A stretch of DNA of 22,586 nt, taken from the IMG/VR virus record IMGVR_UViG_3300000116_000263, positions 1-22,586 of that record; one strand, written 5' to 3'. This DNA is from a virus. Shown here piece after piece: positions 14,406 to 21,453 of the stretch. A program made the translations under genes and the position numbers. How positions within the stretch are numbered: position 1 is the first letter of the stretch; each line of letters opens with the position of its first letter. Below the pieces are notes generated by a model. That model searched no databases. It saw only the letters and a program-made list of their open reading frames with translations, and had not been told where the DNA came from.

Positions 14406-15521
14406 ATGGCTAAACTAAACGAAGGTGATGTAATTGAAGGAATCTTTGCTCTTGCACTCTCGGAGATATTTGCATATGGTAAAATTGATAAGCAAAGACT
14501 GAACAAAGCAAGAACCAAAATTGAACCCGAGATGTTCAAGGATGGTCGTTATGAGGTTGTAATCCGAGATGAACTTGGTGGGGGTAGGGGGTTTCAAACC
14601 AATAGTTTCCCACCAGACATCTTTGTAGTCAAGTTGATTCTCAGATTGAAGCCTGCATCGGTTGAAGGTGCATATGGTAAAAAGTATAATGTGTTGTTCA
14701 AGAGTTCAAAGGACATTGGTAACATTGATTCTAAAATTGATTCTATGATCAAACATGCAAAAGGCTTCAGAGACAAACTTCTTAGAATACGAGACAAATT
14801 CCTCAAGAACAACCGAACCGACAAAGTACTGTTCGAAATCTATGCTGATGGTATCGCTGGAGAAACATCTGGTGGTAAAATTAAAGCCGACATTGATCTA
14901 CGCATTTTTGCAAACGGTAAAAAGCAATCCGATATACACATTCCATACTCGCTCAAGTCGGGAAGCAAAACACTATCCAACCTGTCTCCCTACAAAGGAA
15001 TGATGGCGATGATGGATAAGTTTGGACTTGAGTATGTACATGAAGAAGAGTTTGCATCAAACTTGGGACCTGGTGGTGCTTTGGAAAGAGCAAAAACCCC
15101 AGAACAAAAGAAGAAGAAAGTCCAGATGCTCACTGACATGTATGATGGATTCATTGAAGGTATGGACAAAGAAGGCAGAGGCAGTGCTGCATTCACCAAG
15201 ACTGCGTTTGAAATAATATCTGAAGCGGCATTTGGTGATGACTTTGCTACTGTAGTTGACTTAGACAAATCAACTGTAAAATTCATGGATCCAAAGTACA
15301 CAGACGAGTTGCTCAAGTCCGCACTAAAGAATCGTAGATATGCTAAAGCCGGTATCATAGGTTCCGGAGACAACAGAAAACTTGCTGTGTATTTTGATGA
15401 CATCAACAAGAACGAGAATCATCTCTTCACATACAGAAAGAAGTTCCGTGTGTCGGGTAGCGGTAGTATGGAGTTGAAACTATATGTCGAAGCCGGTAAG
15501 ATGATTTACTCTAAATTGTGA
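14406..15521 (+). CDS. conserved phage protein of unknown function, possible nuclease-like fold
   Basis: 371 aa from the ATG at 14406 (a TTG directly before it is also in frame; AGGAGA at 14395-14400 fits the ATG). The N-terminus AKLNEGDVIEGIFALALSEI is a pattern I recall from uncharacterised proteins of marine T4-like phages. The central part, DIDLRIFANGKK followed by IPYSLKSGSK (about 163-190), is compatible with a D...x-L-K arrangement of a PD-(D/E)XK fold, but I would not call it a nuclease on this alone. A Lys-rich helix (TPEQKKKKVQMLTDMYDGF) follows and the C-terminus is beta-rich. No signal peptide and no capsid-targeting-like leader. It sits behind a 240-nt structured leader. Confidence 0.6.
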   Translation: MAKLNEGDVIEGIFALALSEIFAYGKIDKQRLNKARTKIEPEMFKDGRYEVVIRDELGGGRGFQTNSFPPDIFVVKLILRLKPASVEGAYGKKYNVLFKSSKDIGNIDSKIDSMIKHAKGFRDKLLRIRDKFLKNNRTDKVLFEIYADGIAGETSGGKIKADIDLRIFANGKKQSDIHIPYSLKSGSKTLSNLSPYKGMMAMMDKFGLEYVHEEEFASNLGPGGALERAKTPEQKKKKVQMLTDMYDGFIEGMDKEGRGSAAFTKTAFEIISEAAFGDDFATVVDLDKSTVKFMDPKYTDELLKSALKNRRYAKAGIIGSGDNRKLAVYFDDINKNENHLFTYRKKFRVSGSGSMELKLYVEAGKMIYSKL

Positions 15522-15596
15522 CTTGTCTAGTATTCGTCTGGTACTGTAAATATTAAAATTATGGATATGAATAGTAATAAAAAATGTATCCAACCA

Positions 15597-16313
15597 TCAA
15601 CCATTAATATTATCTTGAATCCATTCTTTATAGTAAAGTATGCTTGCACAACCATTCTCGTAAATGATTCCGTTTTTGTATTGTAAGTAGGACACAACAC
15701 CTACCAATTCATTGTCTAAAGTAAAGACTCCTCCGCCAGAATCACCAAACCAAATAGTGCCTTTTAATGGTAGCATTATCATAAACTGCGGTTTGTCTAT
15801 CAACCTACCATAGTACCAAAACACACCATAGTTGCTAAATCTTTTTCTTCCTGTACCATATCCGACAGTGGTAAGATTCATATGTTTGGACGGATTGTCC
15901 TTCAGAGCAACAGGTTGCTCGTCTGAGAGACTTTCGAGGACTAATATTGAAATATCATGGTTGAGTGCGTCTGGAATATATTCTGGGTGATAAATGACTT
16001 CAGAGACACAATAAGAATCACCATCATATTCGATAAAAACCAACTCATCGTATTCTCTTCCTTCTGAAACATGCGCGGCAGTCAGCACCAAATTTGATGC
16101 TATCAAAACTCCGCTTCCTATTACATCATTTTCAAGTGTACAAATCGAACCAACGAATGGGTATGGATCAAATAGATAGTCATCCACGTATGTGTGACTT
16201 TTTGGTTTTTCTATTATTACTTGTAGTTGGGGTTGAGGTGCTACTACTTTCGCTGCACTGCAACCCAGAACACATAATGTAGTTGCTAATAGATATGAAA
16301 ATAAATTTCTCAT
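15597..16313 (-). CDS. trypsin-like serine protease, predicted lipoprotein
   Basis: 238 aa. The N-terminus MRNLFSYLLATTLCVLGCSA is a lipoprotein signal with lipobox V-L-G-C18. The rest is a chymotrypsin-fold (S1) protease with an intact triad: H81 in VLTAAHV, D120 in LNHDISILVL and S192 in WFGDSGGGVF. The expected product is an acylated protease facing the periplasm or the outside of the host, not a virion enzyme. It is monocistronic, with an exact TATAAATA box 9 nt before the ATG and no obvious Shine-Dalgarno. A phage-coded lipoprotein protease is unusual. Roles could be superinfection exclusion or cutting a host envelope protein; these are guesses. Transfer from a bacterial host is plausible. 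Confidence 0.85.
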   Translation of the reverse strand: MRNLFSYLLATTLCVLGCSAAKVVAPQPQLQVIIEKPKSHTYVDDYLFDPYPFVGSICTLENDVIGSGVLIASNLVLTAAHVSEGREYDELVFIEYDGDSYCVSEVIYHPEYIPDALNHDISILVLESLSDEQPVALKDNPSKHMNLTTVGYGTGRKRFSNYGVFWYYGRLIDKPQFMIMLPLKGTIWFGDSGGGVFTLDNELVGVVSYLQYKNGIIYENGCASILYYKEWIQDNING

Positions 16314-16322
16314 TCCATATAT

Positions 16323-16330
16323 TATTTATA
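16323..16330 (-). promoter_or_regulatory. exact T4 late box TATAAATA before the protease gene
   Basis: Minus-strand TTATAAATAA ending 9 nt before the ATG at 16313. At normal late-promoter geometry the mRNA leader would be only a few nucleotides long. Confidence 0.55.
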
Positions 16331-16370
16331 AGCAAAATGGCTGAAATCAGAGTTTTTTTAGGCTTTTATT

Positions 16371-16673
16371 TCAACTTGGTTTCAAATACCCATGCGGACT
16401 GAAGTTTTGTGCCCTGTCGATATTCTTTGACGCATCTTTGTTGATTGCAGCACCACTTTTGATACTGTCCATTCTTTTACTGAAACCGGGACACATCTTG
16501 TCAACCGTCAGGGTTGCATCTGCACCTGCTTGAAACATACCAACAGACTTCTTGACGGTATTTTCGTTACACTCTGGACAGGGTTCATTGGTTGGTGTGT
16601 CTCTTTTGTCTACGCTCAAGAGAGTTTCGAACTGATGATCACATGACTCACAATTAAATTCATAAATTGGCAT
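16371..16673 (-). CDS. FmdB-type zinc ribbon protein
   Basis: 100 aa. It begins MPIYEFNCESCDHQFE, the signature of the FmdB / CxxC putative regulatory family, with zinc ligands C8-x-x-C11 and C32-x-x-C35 (PCPECNE). The C-terminal 55 residues are polar, with CPGFSKRMDSIKSGAAINKD, and carry no known motif. The family is small and its biochemical role is not well defined; copies are common in marine T4-like phages. AAGGAAA precedes the ATG. It lies downstream of the 16695 gene on the same strand, with a 21-nt gap, and probably shares a transcript with it and the 17072 gene. Confidence 0.85.
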   Translation of the reverse strand: MPIYEFNCESCDHQFETLLSVDKRDTPTNEPCPECNENTVKKSVGMFQAGADATLTVDKMCPGFSKRMDSIKSGAAINKDASKNIDRAQNFSPHGYLKPS

Positions 16674-16694
16674 TATATATTTTCCTTATTAATT

Positions 16695-17057
16695 TTACTT
16701 CGGTTTATGGGTGTGGTATCCACCCATCTCGGGGTACGGGAACATTAATGGGGAGACACTGTATGTACCGTTTCCGTCCAGCGCAAACCACCCGGAATTG
16801 AATATTTCGTACTTCCCCGCCCAGTCGGGAATAGGTGGTGTTCGGGGAGGAGCGCCAATATCACCCCCGAAAGGATTATTAGGATCTCCCGATCCCTCTT
16901 CGGGTTTGTTTGGATTTGACGATGGTGGATTATCGAAGATTGGTATAACAAAGCGAGGAGGTTCCGCAGCAATGGCACCACCATCCATAGGCTTCGGAAG
17001 CATTAAACCCAATTGTTCTTGTAAATATTCTTCTATGATTTGGTTAATGTTTGCCAT
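16695..17057 (-). CDS. small Pro-rich protein with an L-x-E leader, unknown function
   Basis: 120 aa, not recognised. The leader MANINQIIEEYLQEQLGLML contains I-I-E and L-Q-E steps like the other leader-bearing proteins of the region. The rest is Pro/Gly/Asn-rich and probably disordered to about residue 80, then a short aromatic segment (GKYEIFNSGWFALDGNGTY) and a histidine-containing end (GGYHTHKPK). The start has AAAGGA before it. It lies 14 nt downstream of the 17072-18049 gene, whose C-terminal Trp/Gly/Pro-rich composition it resembles, and upstream of the FmdB-type gene. Confidence 0.55.
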   Translation of the reverse strand: MANINQIIEEYLQEQLGLMLPKPMDGGAIAAEPPRFVIPIFDNPPSSNPNKPEEGSGDPNNPFGGDIGAPPRTPPIPDWAGKYEIFNSGWFALDGNGTYSVSPLMFPYPEMGGYHTHKPK

Positions 17058-17071
17058 TTTTATATTTTCCT

Positions 17072-18049
17072 TTAAAGATTATCCTCTGACCAGTCGTCCC
17101 ACCAATCAGAATTTTCAGGCCAGGAAGGAAATCCCCCCTCACCATTTGGTGGTGGGAACCCGAAAGTCTCTGAGTGCCAGTTAAAGAAATTATTCCACGT
17201 ACTTCGGTGTCGCACCCATCCGTAATTTGAGCCTGGACCTCCAAATGGTATGGTTAAGTTCAATTGGATTGCCCAATCATTCGCACCGGGACGAGAGACT
17301 GATTGACCTGGTATAGATCCTGGCGGTATAAAACTACCACCGGGTACTAGGGGAATATTTGCTACGAGAGGATTTCCATTCACATCAAACTTAATACCCA
17401 ACGAAGCGGACCATCCCGTAGGATAACTGACTGCATCACCGGAGGCCTGCCCACCCGTATATGGGTTCGTCCATGTTGCCGTAGGATTAGTTGCAGTCGG
17501 ATCACCACCAGTAAACCAGTAGTTTCCTACATGATCTTGATATACCCATTGTATTGAACCATTTGGTAGGAACCGTGCAATTGTAAGATTAGGAATTAGA
17601 ATAGGATTACCAGATGAGTTTGTGAAAAGTAGAGTCCACATACCATTCGCATAGGCAAGATTGTAGCCCATGAACTCGTATGTGAATGTTGGAGTTACCA
17701 CCATCTCACCATTAATCTCTACCAGAACCCATTCGACTTGATATATGGTAATGATTGGATTACCATCCGCATCAACTTCCCCAGTGTCATATTCAAAATA
17801 GTCAGGAAAACCATCTCCATTTTCGTCTGGACCTGGTACAAGTCCCTGTGGAATTTCTACCGGAGGAATTTCATTTTCCGGAACTTCCAAATTTGTATCT
17901 GGTTTAATTTCCGGAGTAACTTCGGGCACGGAAGGTTTGGATTGAATAGAATCTCCTACCTGAAGCAAAACATCAAGGTCGCTTGGGTTGGATTCTACTG
18001 TTTGTTCTCTAAGAACCTGAAGCATATAATTTTGGAATGGAGTTTTCAT
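17072..18049 (-). CDS. Pro/Gly-rich protein with EF-hand-like loop and L-x-E leader
   Basis: 325 aa, not assigned to a family. The leader MKTPFQNYMLQVLREQ starts with MKT plus aromatic and ends in L-R-E-Q, a possible prohead-protease step. Residues 37-70 are Pro/Glu-rich. A canonical 12-residue calcium loop follows at 75-86: D75-E-N77-G-D79-G-F-P-D83-Y-F-E86, with a second Asp-rich DADGNP at 92-97. Beyond it is an aromatic, Gly/Asn/Pro-rich beta region to the acidic Trp-rich end (SDWWDDWSEDN). The segment YEFMGYNLAYANG...GNPI resembles the 13026 protein. GAGGA precedes the ATG and a late-like box lies 27 nt upstream. Confidence 0.6.
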   Translation of the reverse strand: MKTPFQNYMLQVLREQTVESNPSDLDVLLQVGDSIQSKPSVPEVTPEIKPDTNLEVPENEIPPVEIPQGLVPGPDENGDGFPDYFEYDTGEVDADGNPIITIYQVEWVLVEINGEMVVTPTFTYEFMGYNLAYANGMWTLLFTNSSGNPILIPNLTIARFLPNGSIQWVYQDHVGNYWFTGGDPTATNPTATWTNPYTGGQASGDAVSYPTGWSASLGIKFDVNGNPLVANIPLVPGGSFIPPGSIPGQSVSRPGANDWAIQLNLTIPFGGPGSNYGWVRHRSTWNNFFNWHSETFGFPPPNGEGGFPSWPENSDWWDDWSEDNL

Positions 18050-18076
18050 GAAGTCCTCGCTTGGTTTGTTGTATTA

Positions 18077-18084
18077 TATGTATA
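18077..18084 (-). promoter_or_regulatory. late-promoter-like box TATACATA for the 18049-16371 unit
   Basis: Minus-strand TTATACATATAAT, 27 nt before the ATG at 18049 and just downstream of the terminator at 18105-18126. The box is nearly palindromic. Confidence 0.5.
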
Positions 18085-18104
18085 ATGAAATATGATTCAA
18101 TAAA

Positions 18105-18126
18105 AAACCCCACCGAAGTGGGGTTT
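18105..18126 (-). terminator. intrinsic terminator with UUCG tetraloop after the 18150 gene
   Basis: AAACCCCAC (18105-18113), loop CGAA, GTGGGGTTT (18118-18126), a perfect 9-bp stem. On the minus strand the loop is C(TTCG)G followed by a T run, so it terminates the 18800-18150 transcript. The tetraloop and stem core repeat those at 6548-6573. Confidence 0.85.
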
Positions 18127-18149
18127 CTTTTTTGAGTTTTGTTTCTGAA

Positions 18150-18800
18150 TTAAATTTCATCGAAGGGTACGAAACTTCCTCCGAGTTCTCCACCCTCTCC
18201 GTACGGGAAGTTTGGAGCGATCGTCGTAGACGGGACTCTGAATCCCCCTTGCCACGGGATTTGGTTTTGATTAAAGAGGCTTCCAAGGATTTCTGCAAAG
18301 TTGTCGTAGAATCCTTGTTCAGATCCTGGCACACCACCGGAAGGCACGAAGCCCTCAATTTCTCTAATTCCTACACTACCACCGTTGTCGTAGAACTCGT
18401 AACCAAACTGTCGGAACAATCTACCATACCGTTGCATGGCGCCTTCGAGAGCCTTTCCTGAGAGGCTCCCATCAAGTATACTTGCTAGGATATTGTAAAT
18501 TCCCGACATTCCCGTGTCAGCGCCACCACTGGATGGAAAACCTCTAAGAAGTTCCAGCAGATCGTTCATGGTGCTTGGACGCAGGAACCCTCCTGCTCCT
18601 CCGGCCCCTCCGACACCACTACCGGCATCAATGGCTCTCTTTATAGCATTTGATATCACTTTACTAAAGCCAGTGATTTCGTCCAACTGTCCGTATTCGG
18701 TAATAGAGTCTCTATATCCCTTTTGATATGCTTCTTGAAGTTCTTTGTTTTTAATAAAGTTTCTTGTACTCTCAGAGAGTTCGTTCCAACTATGTTGCAT
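18150..18800 (-). CDS. unknown protein of the leader-bearing family (YQxGYxD type)
   Basis: 216 aa from the ATG at 18800, which has AAAGGA before it; an upstream in-frame ATG at 18878 would add 26 residues, overlaps the promoter region and has no good ribosome site. The N-terminus carries L-S-E, then LQEAYQKGYRDSITEYGQLD, matching the 19670 and 21454 proteins, then ISNAIKRAIDAG, matching the 21981 protein. The 22-nt DNA coding for this last match (18625-18646) is identical, on the other strand, to 22051-22072. The body is Gly/Ala-rich with MNDLLELLRG, again recalling LLELLQQG in the 20803 and 21981 proteins, and ends in a Gly/Pro-rich tail. Function unknown; candidate packaged internal protein. 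Confidence 0.65.
   Translation of the reverse strand: MQHSWNELSESTRNFIKNKELQEAYQKGYRDSITEYGQLDEITGFSKVISNAIKRAIDAGSGVGGAGGAGGFLRPSTMNDLLELLRGFPSSGGADTGMSGIYNILASILDGSLSGKALEGAMQRYGRLFRQFGYEFYDNGGSVGIREIEGFVPSGGVPGSEQGFYDNFAEILGSLFNQNQIPWQGGFRVPSTTIAPNFPYGEGGELGGSFVPFDEI
18625..18646 (-). repeat. 22-nt inverted identity with 22051-22072
   Basis: The minus strand here is identical over 22 nt to the plus strand at 22051-22072, both coding for the IKRAIDA segment after the leader. Flanking bases differ. Confidence 0.9.
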
Positions 18801-18841
18801 TTTACAATCCTTTATGTGTTTATTTTTGGTTAATGCTAGTT

Positions 18842-18849
18842 TATATATA
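18842..18849 (+). promoter_or_regulatory. possible late-type box TATATATA before the 18879 gene
   Basis: TTATATATAATACAT lies 29 nt before the ATG at 18879, in the same setting as the TTATACATA boxes but with T in the variable position. The gap between this gene and the divergent 18800 gene is AT-rich on both strands. Confidence 0.3.
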
Positions 18850-18878
18850 ATACATACATATTCACGGAGAAGGAACAA

Positions 18879-19430
18879 ATGTCAACACCATTTCAAACAT
18901 ATCTTTTAGAGGCAATCAAAGATTACGACACTCCTCTTGGTGTGTACTATGATCCAATTCGTGATCAAAGTGTAAAGGGCGATGATCCTTACTTCAGTCC
19001 AAACGAAAAACCAAACTTAGGTCCAAGACCTGAGTTTGATTCGGAAATTAATCTACTTAATAACAATCCCGACCTTTTTGCTCGATACCTTATACATTTA
19101 CTGGGTGATGAGTACCCTGAAGGCCTTCTTATAAGGGTTCAAGAATATCTTTTAGGATTACCAGAAAACGTAGAAGATTGGCAAGAATATTTTAATGGAG
19201 TAATTGCGGGATTACTCAAACCTCTTGGTTTCTTGGAACGGGTGGGTTTGAATACGCCGAAAATTATTGGCGGTCCGGGTGGAATCGAGGGAATAATAGA
19301 AACACTTGTCGATATTTTGAATGATCTACTTGATAGTCCCTTTGGTGGATCAGAATACCTACAATGGCACTTTAACCAATTCCTACAAGAACTCATAGAT
19401 TTCCTTTCAGACTACGAATATGGTGGTTGA
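18879..19430 (+). CDS. unknown protein of the leader-bearing family
   Basis: 183 aa, not recognised. The leader MSTPFQTYLLEAIKDY shares the TPFQ(T/N)Y start with the 17072 protein and contains L-L-E-A, a possible gp21-type cleavage step. After a polar, Pro-rich stretch (20-55) the body is helical and rich in Leu and acidic residues: DLFARYLIHLLGDEYPEGLL, VEDWQEYFNGVIAGLLKPLG, a GGPGG hinge, then GIIETLVDILNDLLDSPFGG and an amphipathic C-terminal helix ending DYEYGG. The GG end is shared in kind with the 20193 protein (LYGG). GGAGAAGG before the ATG is a strong ribosome site. Confidence 0.6.
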   Translation: MSTPFQTYLLEAIKDYDTPLGVYYDPIRDQSVKGDDPYFSPNEKPNLGPRPEFDSEINLLNNNPDLFARYLIHLLGDEYPEGLLIRVQEYLLGLPENVEDWQEYFNGVIAGLLKPLGFLERVGLNTPKIIGGPGGIEGIIETLVDILNDLLDSPFGGSEYLQWHFNQFLQELIDFLSDYEYGG

Positions 19431-19443
19431 AAAACTTTTTACT

Positions 19444-19451
19444 TATAAATA
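19444..19451 (+). promoter_or_regulatory. exact T4 late box TATAAATA for the 19479-20086 gene pair
   Basis: TTATAAATAAAC, 27 nt upstream of the ATG at 19479, which has AAGGAG before it. Confidence 0.65.
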
Positions 19452-19478
19452 AACTAGACAAACCTCAAGGAGAAACCC

Positions 19479-19673
19479 ATGTCATTTTACATCAACGATT
19501 TTAAACAACACCTTCAGAACATTACCGAAAATGTAGATCAACCTTACGATGAACAAGCATCGCGTAAAAAGGCTGGTAACATGAGAAGCATCGAAGAAAC
19601 CTATACTTCTATGCCACGAAAAACAATGCCTTCGACTCTAATGGAACAACTTAGAAACAGAGGAATCAAATGA
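19479..19673 (+). CDS. small basic unknown protein with leader-like N-terminus
   Basis: 64 aa. MSFYINDFKQHLQNITENV resembles the aromatic/FK-type leaders of the neighbouring proteins, with I-T-E as a possible cleavage step. The rest is polar and basic (ASRKKAGNMRSIEETYTSMP and a C-terminal MEQLRNRGIK). Small, basic and late-expressed fits an internal head protein, but this is inference. Its TGA overlaps the next ATG (ATGA), so the two genes are translationally coupled. It is directly preceded by an exact late box and a good ribosome site. Confidence 0.6.
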   Translation: MSFYINDFKQHLQNITENVDQPYDEQASRKKAGNMRSIEETYTSMPRKTMPSTLMEQLRNRGIK

Positions 19674-20086
19674 ACTTTAATCAACAATTAGCAGAAGCAT
19701 ACCAACAAGGTCGTCGTCAGGCTCTAAATGAGCAAGGCATGATGTCCAACATGAACGCCACTTCTTTTCCACAAGATGGTGGAGGTTTAGTTGGAGGTGG
19801 TAATCAATATCCTTCAATGATGTCTAACAACAATAGTGGTACTGCTGTTCCTAATTACCAATCAGGCAGAGGTCCAATTGGACCCAGGACCGTCCTGGGT
19901 GATCCATTGGTAAATCCAACCACACAAACATTACAAAATATAATGATGAATTGGGGTCCCGTTCCGAAGGACCTATTGCCTTGGCAGCAATATGCATCGG
20001 GAGACTTGAATATGGACGGGGTTATTGATGGTCAAGATCTTGCAATAGAACTGGGCAACATGTCCGGCGAGACCGGAGACGGTTAA
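19670..20086 (+). CDS. unknown protein with YQxG leader and a dockerin-like calcium loop
   Basis: 138 aa. The leader MNFNQQLAEAYQQGRRQALN, then EQ, has L-A-E-A and L-N-E-Q steps and the AYQQG motif of the 18150 and 21454 proteins. A disordered Gly/Asn/Ser/Pro middle (24-90) follows. The C-terminus has a classic dockerin/EF-hand loop at 112-123: D112-L-N114-M-D116-G-V-I-D120-G-Q-D123. Only one such half is present, whereas true dockerins have two, so calcium binding is likely but cohesin binding is not implied. The start overlaps the stop of the preceding gene. A strong terminator follows. Confidence 0.65.
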   Translation: MNFNQQLAEAYQQGRRQALNEQGMMSNMNATSFPQDGGGLVGGGNQYPSMMSNNNSGTAVPNYQSGRGPIGPRTVLGDPLVNPTTQTLQNIMMNWGPVPKDLLPWQQYASGDLNMDGVIDGQDLAIELGNMSGETGDG

Positions 20087-20111
20087 TCTTAAACCCACAC
20101 AACACTAACAG

Positions 20112-20145
20112 AAAGAGAGACTGGTTTTCCAGTCTCTCTTTTTTT
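20112..20145 (+). terminator. strong intrinsic terminator after the 19479-20086 pair
   Basis: A 13-bp stem AAAGAGAGACTGG (20112-20124) / CCAGTCTCTCTTT (20129-20141) with loop TTTT and a T run to 20145. Its T run abuts the next late-like box. Confidence 0.93.
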
Positions 20146-20152
20146 ATACATA
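20145..20152 (+). promoter_or_regulatory. late-promoter-like box TATACATA for the 20193-22586 unit
   Basis: TTATACATAAAAT directly after the terminator T run and 40 nt before the ATG at 20193, which has AAAGG as ribosome site. Confidence 0.55.
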
Positions 20153-20192
20153 AAATAACGAAGGACATATATAGAAATGAAAGGTTCCACAC

Positions 20193-20783
20193 ATGCACTC
20201 ATTTAAAGAATTCATCCAACTAGACGAGGTCGGCGGTATTGGTAAGGGAATCTTCAACTTTATCAAGAATATAGATCCAGATGCTGTTATTGATATGGTT
20301 GGTTCATATTTTAACAAGCCCGGAAGAGTCGTAACGAACGTCATCGACGATACAACAAATGTTGGCTTTGCTCCCGCTCGTTTAAATCTATTTAACAAAG
20401 CAGATGAAATTCTGGATCATCTGGATTTTCTTGCAAACGGAGTATACGATAATCTGGGTAGCCTCTTTAGTGATTTTTTCGCAATGCTAGGTGAAGGATT
20501 TACTGAGTCTTTCGATGCATTTAGAATGATTCTAAGAAACTTAATTGCTGATCCGGATTTGTTAAAACCCGATGCTGCCGATTCGATGCTTGACTATCTT
20601 TTCGATATGGACATGATTATTGAGGTTTCAGAAGACGGCACACAGATGTTTTTCTCCCATAACGGCGCAACCCCCGCACAAAACGAGGTAATAGACACAT
20701 TCTTCAATGGGGCACTAGCAAGTGTTGATGGTCTTTTTGAAGCATTAGTCGATGCCTTTCCAGATTCACTTTACGGTGGATAA
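20193..20783 (+). CDS. unknown helical protein of the leader-bearing family
   Basis: 196 aa. The leader MHSFKEFIQLDEVGGIGKG has FKEFI as in the T4 type (YQEFI), an L-D-E-V step, and then a GGIG segment seen again as AAGIG in the 21981 protein. The body is acidic and helical, with many Phe, Leu and Asp: ADEILDHLDFLANGVYDNLG, LFSDFFAMLGEGFTESF, DSMLDYLFDMDM. It ends with a helix and LYGG. No membrane segment is convincing. No family recognised. It is the first gene of a plus-strand unit with the 20803, 21454 and 21981 genes. Confidence 0.6.
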   Translation: MHSFKEFIQLDEVGGIGKGIFNFIKNIDPDAVIDMVGSYFNKPGRVVTNVIDDTTNVGFAPARLNLFNKADEILDHLDFLANGVYDNLGSLFSDFFAMLGEGFTESFDAFRMILRNLIADPDLLKPDAADSMLDYLFDMDMIIEVSEDGTQMFFSHNGATPAQNEVIDTFFNGALASVDGLFEALVDAFPDSLYGG

Positions 20784-20802
20784 TCATACCAATGAGGTTG
20801 CT

Positions 20803-21435
20803 ATGAATTTTAAAGAACATCTAAGAAAAGAATTGAATGAAAATTTGCTACGAGCCTTGATAAAGGGTTCGATGAATCTTTTTGATTATGCAGATGACTT
20901 CATTCCACCCGGTGGATTTAACTCTCCTCTGAGAAAAAAAGCCCGAGAACTCGACGCAACAAACCTAGATGATTTAATTCCTCCTGTTGGTACTTTTGGT
21001 CAAGTTATAGCAAGACTAAGGGGCATTAAAAAACCTGACTGGTTTACTGGAAGTGATCAGGCCTGGTCGAATCTTATTGGTGAACTCGTTCGAGACTTAC
21101 CCATCATGGGAATTACACCAAACCATCCAACACTACAAATGATTTCCCAATTGATGAATTGGATGACTTCCGGGGGATCAATCAACAATCTTCTTGAACT
21201 ACTACAACAAGGACCTTTTGGTCAATTCTTCACCACCTCCATGCCGGGAAATCTCTTTCGCATGGTTCAAAACGCTGATGGAGTTTATGAATTTGGACTA
21301 AATCCAAGTGTCACAGGCGGTTTGAGTTTGGATGACTATTTTAACCTGAACAATATTAGTCCTGATGATCAAGTAACAATTACTGGATTAAATTCAATAT
21401 TCGAATTTCTTAATAATCTAGGACTTACTGGGTAA
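20803..21435 (+). CDS. unknown protein, paralogue of the 21981 gene
   Basis: 210 aa from the ATG at 20803 (GAGG before it); an earlier frame opening at 20752 overlaps the preceding gene and is not preferred. The leader MNFKEHLRKELNENL contains L-N-E-N. From about residue 118 to the end it aligns with the 21981 protein: NHPTLQMISQLMNWM against NHPLAEMINQLIDWI, then NNLLELLQQGPFGQFFTTS in both, then DQVTI and a closing LNNLGLTG against LNGLNITA. The DNA 21182-21258 is 76/77 identical to 22330-22406 while flanks differ more, pointing to recent exchange. The N-terminal halves are unlike each other. Function unknown. Confidence 0.65.
   Translation: MNFKEHLRKELNENLLRALIKGSMNLFDYADDFIPPGGFNSPLRKKARELDATNLDDLIPPVGTFGQVIARLRGIKKPDWFTGSDQAWSNLIGELVRDLPIMGITPNHPTLQMISQLMNWMTSGGSINNLLELLQQGPFGQFFTTSMPGNLFRMVQNADGVYEFGLNPSVTGGLSLDDYFNLNNISPDDQVTITGLNSIFEFLNNLGLTG
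21182..21258 (+). repeat. 77-bp near-identical repeat, copy 1
   Basis: Matches 22330-22406 at 76 of 77 positions (A at 21241, G at 22389). It codes for NNLLELLQQGPFGQFFTTS and neighbours. Confidence 0.95.
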
Positions 21436-21453
21436 ATTTTAAAGGAAACTACA

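Noticed and set aside
15522-15596. Terminator between the convergent 14406 and 15597 genes
   Set aside because: AT-rich with scattered T runs, but I found no stable stem followed by T on either strand.
19670-20086. Cellulosome-type dockerin
   Set aside because: Only one calcium half-motif is present and no cohesin or cellulosomal gene is nearby; kept as a dockerin-like loop only.
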